Source: Zelopaecilomyces penicillatus (Eukaryota > Ascomycota > Sordariomycetes > Hypocreales > Pseudodiploosporaceae). From it: a stretch of DNA of 64,000 bases. Positions 22,501 to 35,481 of the stretch are shown piece by piece. Numbering within the stretch: position 1 is the stretch's first letter; every line of letters starts with the position of its first letter. The stretch lies in the NCBI GenBank assembly GCA_005765155.1, contig VCCP01000002.1, positions 1,612,001 to 1,676,000 on the forward strand, read 5' to 3'. The position numbers and the translations under genes were made by a program. The notes under the pieces were generated by a model. The model saw nothing but the letters and a program-made list of their open reading frames with translations, had not been told where the DNA came from and did no database searches.

Positions 22501-25500
22501 AGGCAAGGGAATGGAATGGAACAAGAGGCTCCGTGGGGTTGAGCATTGGCCACAACCTGGAGTTATTATTAATTAATAGTACACACACAGAGATGACTTG
22601 TCACGGTCTCAGACTAGTGATTGACTGTTGATGTGCAGAAGCAAAATGTAAGACAAGATCGCTCCTGACAATCCCTCAACAATCCAAAGTTTTCCTTGCT
22701 ATGTGTAAGTACCTCTTTCTCATCACCATACTTGTACCTAGAAAGCCGAGGTTGGGGATTGGGAGGGGTAGATGAGAGGAGACACAGTTGACTGAGAATC
22801 CAGAAGATCGTTTGGTGGTAACAAGTCGTGCGACATCCCTGTCTTTCATGAGCACTTTGCAAACAGGATAGATCCAATTCGATGCACGCCATCGCGCCAT
22901 ATACCAGTAGAGACGACTGTGGCTCCATCGGTGGACAAACAAAACTCCGGTTCGTTGTTAGTTGTCCGTCACCTCCGCGGACGGCTCATTTGTATGCCTT
23001 CCCGAACGGTTAGCTCTCCAATAGTCGGCCGAACCATTGAGCGAGGTGGATGTCGGGCGGGTGATGTTCGTTCAACATGGTGCGGTGACGATGGCTAGAG
23101 ACCAACTAATTCCGCATCATCGACTCACAGAGAGAGACACTTGATCGATTACGCAGAAATGCTAAACAGAGACATGCGGACAAGCGTGCAGCTCCCCGGC
23201 CACCGCCTGGCGAATGCAGGATGGCGACTGGCTTCGAGACAGTCCTTAGACAGGCCACTGAGCAAGACTTTTGTGACTGAGATCTATAGGACATAGTCAG
23301 CCATGACTCAGAGCTGTAGGGATGAAGAACACCGGGATATGGAGAAGAAGGGGAAGAAGAAAGGAAAAGTATGGAAAGAAGCAAAATGTCACAAAGGAAG
23401 AAATGGTGGAGAATCCTCGACAGCACTTGAACACAAAGTTCTGTCTTGTGATTATGTTCTACATCCAATGGAATAGTGCTGGCACGGTACTCACAACTTT
23501 GGTAGTCGCGACGAGTGGGTTTCCTTGCAAGCAACATCGAGTACCTGTAATTACAGCCTAAGCAGCAACTCAGAAGGCAGGTGAAATCGTGCACACAACA
23601 TGTAGGTTCGTGCCTGCCAAATTGCATGTCCCCTGGGTGCCGGCTTGTACAATAGGTATGTACCTACTTAGGTACTTTGCTGTACTTAAAGTCGGCGGTG
23701 TGATCATCTCGTGTGTTTTCCATTGTTTTGAGGGTTGTTGACTTGTAGCTTCATCCTAACTTTTCACAATGAGTTATTACTCGGCTACCACACCCGCCAA
23801 TAAACAGTATTGAATAACCTGTCTTTTGTTATTTGTTTCATAGAATGACACCAACGGCGCCATCAAAAGGAACGACACTGCTCCAGGAGGACAAGGTTCT
23901 CCAAATCGTGAACGAGCACCTCCCTTTTGTGCTAACCCAGGTGTTCATCAATACGATACCCTGTATCGAGAGGTACACCACTGTACATGCCGACACCGAG
24001 GCAGGTAGACGCCGAGGAAGACACCGAGGCACAACCTGGTAGGCACCTTCTAGGTTGGCGGGGATGTCGTCCTCGTATCAACTTATCCTCTGGCAGGCCC
24101 AGCCAATCCAGGCGTTAGCGAGAGCCGCAAATCCGCATGTAGCCCCTCTCTCTATGTCACCCACCCATCACTCACCTGGCCATCAACCCTTGTTGGCCCT
24201 GGCTATAGGATGGGGGGACTCATCTGCCAAGACGCATCTCTCTCGGGCCACAACCAAGGCCCAGTGCCATGTGCGCAACCCGGTGCAGGGCAGTCTTCAG
24301 CCCTCGTCCGCCTCCCCTAATCCTGACGGCGTAAAGCCCAATTATACATACATTACGGTGTCCGGTGCGCATTTGTCTATACAACGGACAGGGGACGTAC
24401 TACGTAGTAGCATGGTTGTGGTAGTCATAAGTGTATAATGCGCACCTATTAGTTGCAAAACCAGGTACAGGGAAGAGTCCTACTCTTTCGTACAACACTG
24501 TAACCCGCACGCAACCCGTCTGAGTAGGTATAAACGTACAACTCAAGGCCCAAGGGTAACAGAGTGCACGCCACCAACGAAAGCATTTAGCTTGCCACGA
24601 GGAATTAAATCTCCTACTTGGTGGGTGCATGAAATGATATAACCATACCTGTGGACCTTGGTGTTCTTTGGAGTGGGGATATTAGCACGGGTATTTGAGC
24701 CTCGTGAATTCAAAAAACGAAGCATTGGTCCCTTACTTTGAAGCATAACGGGCGTCAATCGCCAAGCACAGTTCCCCGATCTTGGCATTGTTGGCCGACA
24801 ACGTCAATTCCCCATTCTCCCCATTGTTTGTCCTGACTCTCCCTGTACTACACCCAAGTAGTAAAGGATGGATGGATACCTGGAGGTTTGACTATCCAGT
24901 GTTGTGTGGACTATCTATCTACAACTACCCAACGTACGACGTATTCCAGGAGTGGGGCATGACCTCGTGATTGACAGGAGCCCAAACATAGTCAACTGGG
25001 ATCAATTTACTGTTCTTACTGTGAGAAACAGGCAGTTTACACCTTGACCCGTAGAGAGCATTAGGGACGGACAGTATAGAGGTGTGGAGCTGCCGTTGTG
25101 TGCATGTTGAGCTGCCTAATCTGAATCTTCAGTAAATTACCATTGACGAAGTAGCTTTACCATCGATTGCTTGTGAGATTAGGAAGATTATCAAGGACGA
25201 CAGCGTTGCATCCAGCAGCCTGATGACAGCCTGCTAGTCAGACTATGAAGCCAGCAGAAACAAGCACCCCTATTGTTGCCCCATACTCCACACATACCGC
25301 AACATTGTACTGTATCGGTAACTCACTCCATCCCGAATGGAAACATGTCTTTTTATAGCCTCTGAGACACCAACCAGTAGGGTATGAGATTTTAGAATCG
25401 AGTCAGCGCCCTGTGCTCACTGCCCACCTAGCTGAGTGTTCGCGGGCGCAAGTCCTGCGTCTCCTCCCGTCCATCGGCATGTTACTTAACACCGACAAGA

Positions 25501-28500
25501 GTAGTAATCAAACCCGTACCTAAACAGACACTTACCGCGCGCTGAAATGTGCAAAAGGATAAAGTACATTCTTGTCCTAGAAGTGGGTGTATTATACCAG
25601 CTGTGCGACATTAGTCTGTGCGGATCAGCTCATGCACACGCGCGTTAGGGTAAACGGCAATGAATGCATGACGCATCGGGCACGCACGCACGCATGGCAT
25701 ATTGTAGATACAGACGGTAGTCGTACATACGCAGAGGTCATAGCCAACATGACAGGAAACGGGGGATCAATCTCTATCAATAATCACCTACCGTGGAAGA
25801 TGCACCGACGAGTCCCAAGCACCGACCCTTGCTTCAGTAGTTCTCGGAATAACCGCGCATCTTCATTGGGAAAGACTTCATTTCCATTATGGCTGCGCTT
25901 GGAGCATGATTCCTTCTGGGACCCCACAGCAATTCCAGGAAATTGACAAGACATGTGACGTGTGTCTTCAGGCCTAGTGCGCAATGTGACAGCTTTGCCA
26001 GCTTTATTATGACCCATTTGAGGCGAGTGGATATCAAGGGAACACTCGTCAAGGTGGTCCCAATCTCACCATAACGGCGCTAGAAGATCAAGATACGTGT
26101 ATGAAGCTGTCCATGGGGAGTTGCTTTGAACCTCAGCAGTGGGAACAAGAGGAAAAGAAATATTGTCATTATCTCACCCCCAAACTTGGTGATATATTGA
26201 ATCGCCCTGCTTCTGGTAAGCAGCCGCCTTGTCTTGCATCTCTCCCTTGCGTGAGTGGGGGACATTCAAGATCTTCGTGTGTGACGTGACCAGGTTAGCA
26301 TGCAGACAAGACGACCATCCAAGAGCATGTTATTTCGCAAGCACAACCACCTCGACCACTTTGGGCTGGGTAAAGGCAAGAGGTCAAGGGAGTAGGGTTA
26401 GGGTGTTTCTGGGCGCTGTCACCATGCTTTTTGCTGGCCCTGCTCATTTGCTGGACCCTGGCCTAGCTTTTGACTTCGGATGTCGACGTTCCGTAGCCTC
26501 TCAGAAACCGAATCAAAAACGCGTGGAAGTGCTAGTGCGGCAACTGGTCGCCGGATCGGAAGATTTTGACCAAACACGGATCAAGTCTCATAGAGTAGAA
26601 CGTGTCTGAGCGCACACTTCTGCCCCCCCCCCTTCTCGACACACGCGGGGGGTGCAGGCCTGAACATGGGATGATGCATGACGCTTCGCAGGAGCTAGAA
26701 GAATGCCGAGAGAAGGAGAGGAAAGCAGAATACAACTAGGCATTAAACAATGAGAACGAATTTGGCAACACTGAAGGAGTCATCTGTAAACAATAATTAA
26801 GGATGGATGATGAGTTGTTTCTCTCAAGAAATTCTTGTTGTGCCGCACGCCATTGCGCAATAGCTGATAGCGGATCGAGAACCAAACACCGAGCGCCCAA
26901 AAAGGTGATCTGGGTTGAAAAAGAGTAGCTGCACTGTGTGTATTTGAGTGACAAGGTAAGGTAGGTAGGTACATTACCCTATTTAGTACCTTAGCACTGA
27001 ATGGTCGTCGAGACATCGGCTGACCATCTTAAAAATGGCACAGTAGCTTGCCCGGCAAAGGTGGGATGATGAATGAAGACTAGGTACGAAATATTATTGT
27101 AGAACACACCTATTTTTTTTTGCTTAGTACTAGTAGTAGGTAGGTGCCACTCCATCTGCTTCATACCTAGTACGAAAGAAATATCCGGTTCTAGATCTAG
27201 GGCAGGAGTCGAGGGCCATCAAGCATTTTGGCAAGACCCTAATAGCTGATAGTGCCTGCCGAGCCACAATGCAGCGGGGGCATGGTAAGAGCTACCCTCT
27301 CTGAATACAACTCAAGCCCATCATCATAGCACCATCATGACAAGCGCCTACGATCCCTATACTTGATTCATCCGTTTCCTGTACAATTCATTCAAGTGAC
27401 TCGGTAGTATAACGGCAAGTGAAGAAAGTAGACCGATCTGTTACCTGTGAACTAATTTGCTCCCAGCATAGATGCCCACACGTCCCCCAGCAAGTGGAAC
27501 GCACGTTCGCTGCCGGCTCCTGCAACAAGCACTCCGGAGAGCTCAGAGCCCATCCAGCCGGGTCGATGACAATGTTCCGGCAAAGGCTATGTGGATGCAT
27601 GCACATGCTGCATATGCTGCATGCAGGCCTGCATAAGCTTGCCGCATTTTCCCACTACACCCAGTGGCTAGCAAATTAGCGGCACAGTACACGGCATGAA
27701 TCGTTCAAACCTCGAGGCATGAACTGTATATCTTCGCCCCAAAACGCGAGAGAAAGTCACCACTTGGCCTTCGAGCTGGTTCATCTTCATCTTTCCTGCT
27801 GCAACCACTGCGTGCCATGCAACTGAAGCGAGCTACGATAGCCGCTCCTACGATAGCCGCTCCTACGATAGCCCCACCTTTAGCGTCTTCTGGAGGGGCT
27901 GAGAATGAATATGACAACGGCTACAGCACCCGGATCAAGTCCGTTAATTCTCCGATGAGCTGAAGCCAGCAATGGGAGGCCATCTCTTGATGATTCTGAT
28001 ACTCAAAAACAGAGTCAAGTTTAGAGCCGGTATAGCCCAAGCTACACGCGTGGAGCCGAGCGGTACATACATTATCTCTGTCTAGTGTAGATTTCAAAGC
28101 TTACAAAACTGGGTTAATTACGCGCCATTGTTTCATAAACAGCATATGATTACCGTGCTGACAGAGCACTTTAAGCAAGGATTGCGTTGTCGGGCAGGCA
28201 GGCCATGCCCTATTATAACCTGTCTAGGAGCTTTTAGGTCGGGAATGGAAGGGGCATAAAGAGAGCGATGGCGTCCGGGCGAATTACTAGCTTCTCACCC
28301 CCATGCCTCCCATGTCACATCGGCGGACGGGCACCATCTGCCCTGCGGTGTCTAGTGGCCTTCCGGAAGACACCACTTAAGCTTCAGCTCCCGAGTGCCT
28401 GGCTGTCCTTGGCTGCCGGCTCCTACCACAAAAGCACTGGTGTTATGGGACGAAGTAGATCGAGAGCAAAATTGATGGCAGTTGTGCGTTGCTATACGCA

Positions 28501-30499
28501 CGAGCTTTTGTCGAGTATTTTCTTCTAGCGACCAGTACCTGTACGTCGTGATGATACTGCTACAGGTCTTTTGTCAGACTGAGGCGATGGATTTTATCCA
28601 AAAAGATACCAATCTATATTTCGATGGGCAGCACCACCCTCGGGACGATCGAGAGCAGACACATACATAACGGGATGCGAGTATTGTATAGAACAAGGTC
28701 TCCTTGACTTTTAACAAGCCAGTGCAACGTACGATGGACAAAGTAATATGCACATATGCACACCACATGCATGCTATGCACGCACGGAACCATGCTGCTC
28801 GCTATGGTTCGTTTTGAGTTTGCGCGGGCGCGCATCTTAACACAGCTATGTAGCACAGGACCAATAATATCTGTGCGTACATGATGCTGCAGTGAAGAGG
28901 CCTGATTCTGTTCTTATGAGCGGGTTCTTTTTCCCAACACACGTCAGGCCCACGTCAATTCGCCTGGCCCCTGCTGTGCTGTGCTCTGTTGCGTGCGCAC
29001 TGCACATGCAGTGCTCCGCTGCACGTCTTGCCGACGTGGTGGATCGGTCCGCCCCAGGGGGCCCCTGTCGCTGTCTGGTTGCTGTCTACTTCGTACTTAC
29101 AGTATCGGTGTCTTTGAGTTCATGGAGGTCAACTCTCTGAAAAGGATGTTGAGGAGCCGTCCTAGGCAGGTTTGATTCACCTACAGAGAACTACCCCGTT
29201 TATATGATGGAGGAGTTGATATGAGGCATAATCGCCCGAATTTGATCAGTGTTCTTGATGCTTACAGCATTGACAACCCCGAACACAATCGATCTACCGA
29301 CATTATCGAGACGCGGAAGAAGGAGAAGACCGAAAATGTCCGGTGACATGATGGGGCCCGATGGGGGGACCCACTATGCTATCCAGCCAAAAAGTGTCAA
29401 CAGAGAAGACGTCAAAATCCTCGTGCTAAATGATCACTTCCAGATACGGTACGGAGTATTACAGCTTTCATTATTTTGTTTGTTTGGTATGTACTTAGTG
29501 CTATGTCATTGTAACCACAGCTATTATTGGAATTCATAACATGAGGTGCCTTGATGCCCATGGTGGGACCCCCTCTCCCTACTCTAGAGATTTCCATTTT
29601 CATTTTATTTTTTCGCTACTTTTTCTCTTTTCGTGGTAATTAGATTACGCCTTCTTAGGAGGAGTTTCGTTCCCTAGGCCAGCGCCATCGTGGACCGCTC
29701 TCTCACCCGTCCTACACTTACTTACTATCTTGACTTTTTGGCTGTTTTCGCGCTTATGACACGGAAGAGACATGATTTTGTTCCTTCTGTTCTAAATAGA
29801 GAACTCGAGTGGAGCGTCCAGGGGACCTGGCCAGGTCATCTGGCTAGGCCAGCATCCGCTCTAGACAGCAACTGACAGCAGGGACGAATAAACGCTTTAC
29901 TGGGCTCGGCTTAATGGTTCTGGGCGTCGTGCCAGTGTGATCGAGTCATGCTGCACAGAAGTGGGCTTTATTTGCACGTCAACAGAAAGTCCAGTGAAGG
30001 CGAGGCCTGCGCCCTCTTCTACATGCTCTCCAATGATGGGCGGTATAATAGACATGACAGCTGCAACTGCAGGTTCAAGGTGTCGGTCGGCATGTAGGTA
30101 ACTCACGGACGAGGCTGGGGAATCGCATGAGGCCAAGCCAGCTAATCAAGAAACGCCTAGGTGTACATGACGCTTGACGATGCGAAACAGACACCTCGTA
30201 CGACCTGCCCACAAACGAGTACAATACTGTAGGTACGGTAGTCAACAACGACTGGCGTCGTCTTAGATTGGCAACTGAATCAATCATCGGGGAACGGGGT
30301 CCATAAATGTTTTAGATTTCCCATACGACCTTTTTTTGACAGGTAGTGGGCTGCGCGTGAAATTAGCAAGACAGTGAGCGAAGTGGTATAATTAGGTAGG
30401 TAGCCTGAAGCACCAAATCCACACCCCATGCGAAGTGTTGGAACTAGTAAGGCGCACTTGCCACTTTCCCTTTCCATCCTTAGTACTCGTAAGTTGGCC
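19566..30499. other. Gene-poor region, about 11 kb
   Basis: No gene is supported on either strand. Open frames are short, unconserved in appearance and overlap on both strands. Base composition is mixed rather than strongly AT-rich. It contains a 15-bp tandem repeat, several TAGG/CCTA tetranucleotide clusters, CA-rich tracts (20.2 kb), and a 20-base stretch resembling a tRNA D-arm at 27,401. It may be regulatory, non-coding-transcribed or old decayed sequence. Confidence 0.5.
27833..27873. repeat. 15-bp tandem repeat, about 2.7 copies
   Basis: The unit CTACGATAGCCGCTC is present twice in full and then as an 11-base partial copy, with no mismatch between copies. It lies in the gene-poor region. 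Confidence 0.9.
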
Positions 30500-33135
30500 C
30501 TTCTTTTAGGTAGTTTTAGTGTTTTGGTTAATTACTTTTGCGTTTCGCGCGTACCTAATCAGCACACCCAGTCCTATATGTGGAAATCTGTTATGTCTGG
30601 TGTTCAGAACGGCTGTGTTCGTGGCGGAGCGTTGAGTTGGTGGTGGTTCGCAGGGCTGTCTTTTCGGCCCAAAGCCTCCCTTCGAGATGCGGTTAATGAT
30701 GGTGTGTATATGGCAAGTACAGGACAAGAGGAGTGGCCTATCTCGCGCATGTGTGCTCTCTTGTGCAAAAGAGACTCTCTCTCCACTGATGCTCCTAGAT
30801 AGCCTCAGGCCCAATGGTGCGGTGGGAAAAGGCACACACCATGGGGCTGCTATGGCGTCCAACACGCCCAAAACCAGGGCCGTTAAATAGTTCGCTACCA
30901 GCGCCCTGGGGCCAAGCCTCTCATCTCGTGGCCCCATGTCTGCCAGAGCTCTCCTTCTCTCTCTCCGTCCAGGCTTCTCTCCACCCAACCCAAGCAACAA
31001 GGAAAGAAAGAAAAAACCCTCCACCACAAAACAGACATCCACGAAAAGCCTCCGCCGCCATGATGCCACCGCCCACTTTCCACCTAGGCCTGGCCTGAGC
31101 AGCAAATCTGGCATTGGCGGCCCGCCAAAAACAACGCTCCGCCCCCATCCATCCCAATGGCAGCCCCCCCAAGTCCCCAGCTGCTTGGTTGCTTGCCAGC
31201 CCCCGGCGCCCTGTTGCCCGTTGCACGTTGCCCGTGGGACCCCGGCTAGCTACGAGATATCCACCCCCCTACCGTATCGTGGCCTCGGACGGCCGCTATG
31301 TCCTGCCCTGGCCCTCTTTACTTTCTTTTCCCGCTATGGGGACCCGGGCCATTTCTGGCTGATGCCCTCGACCTCGGACTGGTCATCCGGCGCTCGGCCT
31401 GGCAGCGACGGCTCCAGACGTTGTTTGGAGCCCTGCCATTTCTCAACACTTGCCCTGGACAGACCAGGTTCGCTTCGCTAGGAGCAATGACAGGATAGCT
31501 GTGCAACCCGTCACTCGGGGGCTTTGGAGATCATCTGCCAGACTGCCGTGACCCAGGCGGGCTATGATTTCTCCTGTCCCGTGGCCGACTCATGTTCTTC
31601 TCTCCGGCTTCCCTGTTAGACACGGACGTAATAGTTAGTTAATAATATCAGGATCCTTAGCAGAAGCGGACGTCAGGATTCCAGAAGACAGTGTCGGAAA
31701 GAGGCTTCTTAGACGACGAACCCAGCTTCCAACAGGCATCCCAGCAGACCAGGCTCACCTACTCACTCACTCGCTCGCCCATCCATCACACCACCACTAC
31801 CACCACCACCACACACACACACACACACGCTATTACTACGAGGGCACTCATCACAGACCGTTTTCTGATTTGGCTTCCTCTTTTCTCCTCTCCTTCTCTC
31901 TCTTTTCCTTCCCTTTCCTTTTCTCTCCTCCCCTTCCTTGATCGACTGGTGCCAACTGCAAGCTCGTCTGGTCTCGTCTCCGGGCGCAGCAATTTGGACC
32001 TGCTGCCATCCCTATCTGCCTCAACTCATAGTGTCTGCGCAACTGTACAAGACCACCAGCAATATCCGCTCTCCGTGAACGAGTACGAGCACCTCGTCGT
32101 CGTCTCTGAACATCTGTCCCTCGTCTACCAAACTGACACCAACCACGCCTCCACGCGAGACACAACACACGCCCCTTCCCCACCTGCCTCCACCGTTCAT
32201 TTTTCGCCTCTTCCGTGCTCCCCCTTCCCAGCTCGCCCCAATCATAGCCGCTTCGAGTGTCTTATTACTCGTACGTCTGTAAATACCCACACAAGACGCT
32301 CAAGAGACTGGCGGCGGAGAATTGTCAATTGGGTCAATCGGGCAGGGGATCATCCATGGTCCAAGCCATATTAACCCGTTGCCTTTTGATTATTAGCAGC
32401 CACTCTGTAAACCTGAACCGGGGACCCCTCCACTTCCCCATCAGCACCCTGTCGCCAACCCTGAATCACCCTACCTGGCCTTGCATTTCGACAAGGTCCC
32501 ATCGCCAAACAAAGAGTCGCACAAAAACCGACTGTGAGCCACTGATCAGCCTCCGGAGTCGAGCTCCTTTCGTCTCTTCTTGACTTTGGTCGTTGGTTAG
32601 GTTACGGCCTTCGTCAAGTTCCAGCACTTTCAGCTCCACCAGGTCCCGTCACTCAGGTCGTCTTACTCCACGACCCTGCAGCCGGCCGACTTCCAACTCG
32701 ATAGCCATCGAACATCGTTGTATGCCGTTTCACGACAGTTCTCCCGCCAGAATCGTCGGTGCCAGTGTCACCGAACAGCAGCGCTCCGTTTCACTAGTGA
32801 TTCTCGGCCTGGTGCCTCGATTATAACTCGGCTCGTCGCCGCCGGTTGGCTCACCATTTCCTCGGTACTTGTTCGAATCACAACGGAACCAGACGCTTGT
32901 TCTTTAGCCGTTTCTAACCTCCAGGTCCAGCACCGTGGTCAAGCTTGCTGAGTGCCGCTATACAGATAGATCCCTGAATGTAACCTGTATCAGTCATACG
33001 GTGGACCTGTGGAGCTTTGGAAAGACAGGAACTCTGTTCCTTGCCGAACTGTGACCGCTCGTGGACATCCATCAATCTTCAAGCAGCAAACGTTGCGAAT
33101 CTACCAAGTTTTGACGTTTCTGTTGAACGGGGTGC
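30500..33135 (+). promoter_or_regulatory. Long GC-rich and pyrimidine-rich leader of the Zn2Cys6 regulator
   Basis: From about 30.8 to 31.5 kb the DNA is GC-rich with long overlapping frames on both strands but no protein-family character. From 31.75 to 31.95 kb it is CA- then CT-rich. Several short upstream frames follow before the regulator's ATG at 33136. This is the look of an extended promoter and long 5' UTR, common upstream of fungal regulators. The transcription start is not known. Confidence 0.45.
31791..31829. repeat. CAC/CA simple repeat
   Basis: CAC triplets change into a run of CA dinucleotides (about 31,809-31,829) just ahead of the CT-rich tract. Confidence 0.8.
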
Positions 33136-35481
33136 ATGTCAGAAATATCCCCGAGCAACTTGCGAGCCTCCGAAGTCCTGACCCACTCTCAATATCGACA
33201 TCTAGGGCCAGGAGCGGACTTTTCATTCGAGTGTCTAACGCGAGCAGAATTTGGTGTAGACCTACCTACCATCAATAACATCGTCTCCCCCATGCCCCCC
33301 ATTAGCCATCTCATCGAAAGCACGCCGCCCTTCCTACTTGGCCAGCGCCGAGGAATCCGGCCCCCAAACCGCTTTGATTTACACCTGACCTGCGAAAACG
33401 ACAGAGCAGACTCGGGGGCAACAGCTCGTCTTGGGACCTATCCCTCTCCGCCCATGTCAGGGTCTCCCCCCCTTCCTCCTAACCCAGCTCGAGAGGCCAG
33501 TGCTCGCCGTGGCGACATATCAAATCATTATGCGCCTACAGGGCCGCGCGAGATCTATCGTGGGAATACAAACCAACTCCCTCCACCAAATCCACGTGAG
33601 CAACTGCCGACGCCTCTTTTGCACTCGAGATCCTATCCATCAGAACCTACAGGAGCAATGAGTTACTCTTACCCTCGAGTTGACGATTCTGTTCGAAAAC
33701 CACCATACCCGCTTGCGAGCCCCCACGGATTATCAAGGGAGATGACTCCACAATGTTTTGTTTCAGCTGCTGGTCCAAGTTCTGTGGAATCCTACTCAAA
33801 TTATGGTCGACCTCCAGCTATCGAGAATCATCCCTTCACATCTCCGAAATCTCAAAGGAAAGCCAAGGGCCATGTGGCTTCTGCTTGCGTGCCCTGTAAA
33901 AAAGCACATCTTCGGTTAGTTCATGAAAATTCTCCTGTTCCCCTCTCCTATACTGCCATCTGCTGTCGATTTTGGCCACATTCTGATTGATGTATATTGC
34001 AGTTGTGATGGTATGTACAGTTTTCTCCACACTATCTATGTGCTCACCCTCGCTGTTTGATTTTATCAAACATTTGGGATGTATCTGTGGTTGTTGGGGT
34101 TCGTAGACTGGAAATCAATAGTCGACAAGATTTCAACGTTGAACTACAGCTACAACCCAGTTTCAGCCTTGGCAAGCATGTTCATAATGTTTGATTTCCC
34201 CCCTGTCAGCACCGTAGATATTAGCCACTTCAAGGGCCGTAGCCATATCTGGGACTATTATTAACTAACACGCTCCGGCTAGCTCAACGACCCTGCTCAA
34301 GGTGCCTTAGCAACGGCAAAGAAGATGCATGTGTTGATGTTCAGCATAAGAAGCGCGGAAGACCACGGTTACGAGACGAGAGAGATACCCGATATGACCC
34401 AACGAGATTCTCACACCCACAGGATGTTGGCTCTAGACGACCCTTGAGTATATATCCTTCCATAAGTCAAGATACTACAAGCTACGACGACCCCCTTCGC
34501 CGGTCTCAACCTCATCGACCTACGGAATACCCTGGAGGCGGACTGTCATCGTCTGGATATCAGGAAGGTGCCACTATTTCTGATGCAATGGCTTATCGAC
34601 CACCAACTCCGATGACAGCCCGGACCACTGAGCCAATCGCCTATCTCAATATGGACTTGGAATTTGTCAAGGCCTCGCCGGTGTTTCTGGACACAGTGGG
34701 TTTCTCTAACCTTACTGGCCGAAATTTAAGCGATGTTGTGTCTGTTACGGATGTGGATAAAGTGAATGCTCTTCGAAATCATTTGTTCAACGAACAACGA
34801 GGAAAGGAGCCTAACTACCTGCCTCCGATTCTGGGGAGGGTGGACCAAGCAATTCAAAGGCTCGGACTTACTACAGAGGACGTATTACGTCTCCGTCTTG
34901 ACCATCACGACTATTTGGCGTTTGCTTGTGGTACCTATGTTCGGCCTTGTGCTCTTCGTGTTGGGCTTTTTAAGGAAGGGTCTTTTTACTTTGTGGCTAT
35001 TTTACTGAGTTTGCCGCCACGAAACCCCTACCCCTCACCATCTCCTCGTGTTCGAGATCGGCCAGTGAGTTATCATCCTCGTACGACAACGGCAACGTCC
35101 GGGTTTGCATCCCAGGCAGTAGTTGCCGGTGGAGTTGATGTGCGACGGCACCGGCTCAGCGAAGGGTCACTCCAATCTCGTCTACCTACTGGTCCGCTGT
35201 CTTCAAGCCCGAGCATCAGCCCCAGTGTACCTTCGTACTCGACATCTGCAAGTCGACCTGATTATTTCGGGCAATCTCCATATCAAATGCCCCGAAATGA
35301 CGCACACATTCAATCCCGACCTCCCTCTACACAGGCCTTTCACTTGCCCCCTATACGATCGCCAACTGATCAGCGGCGTCCTTCTGGGGAGCCAAGCTGG
35401 CAACGAGACGAGAGATCAAGCCGCTTTGATATTGGGGGGCTGATTGATAAGCCTGATGGGCCCAGTCGGCCCCGTTACTGA
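33136..35481 (+). CDS. Zn2Cys6 transcription factor with PAS-like region
   Basis: Predicted nuclear DNA-binding regulator. Exons are 33136-33914, 34003-34010 (8 nt) and 34283-35481, giving 661 aa; an in-frame ATG at 33292 is an alternative start. The zinc cluster is assembled across all three exons: Cys251-x2-Cys254-x6-Cys261-x5-Cys267-x2-Cys270-x8-Cys279, with the canonical core RCDAQRPCSRC appearing only after splicing. A basic KKRGRPRLRDERD segment follows. The N-terminal 240 residues are Pro/Ser-rich and disordered. Around residues 375-500 a PAS-like fold is suggested (PIAYLNMDLEFVKASPVFL, then GRNLSDVV). The C-terminal third is Ser/Pro-rich. The fungal-specific TF domain seen in many Gal4-type proteins is not evident. 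Introns are 88 and 272 bp; the first has a GTTAGT donor. Target genes are unknown. Confidence 0.9.

Noticed and set aside
23769..24003. Short ORF starting MSYYSATTPA with a possible downstream exon containing FCANPG and CTCRHRGR
   Set aside because: The only intron joining them would be 37 bp, shorter than any other in the window, and no family is recognised.
26101..26218. Exon-like ORF starting MKLSMGSCFE before a GTAAGC donor
   Set aside because: The start is not a convincing signal peptide, and no downstream acceptor gave a sustained open frame.
26391..26402. Telomere-like TTAGGG repeats
   Set aside because: Fewer than two units; chance occurrence.
27401..27420. Stretch resembling the D-arm/A-box of fungal tRNA-Asp or tRNA-His
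   Set aside because: The following 50 bases do not form an anticodon arm or a T arm with GGTTCRA, and no acceptor stem pairs. At most it is a tRNA-derived fragment.
30506..31481. Long overlapping frames (about 200 and 180 codons) on opposite strands
   Set aside because: The GC-rich, low-complexity composition explains the lack of stops. Neither product has domain-like character.
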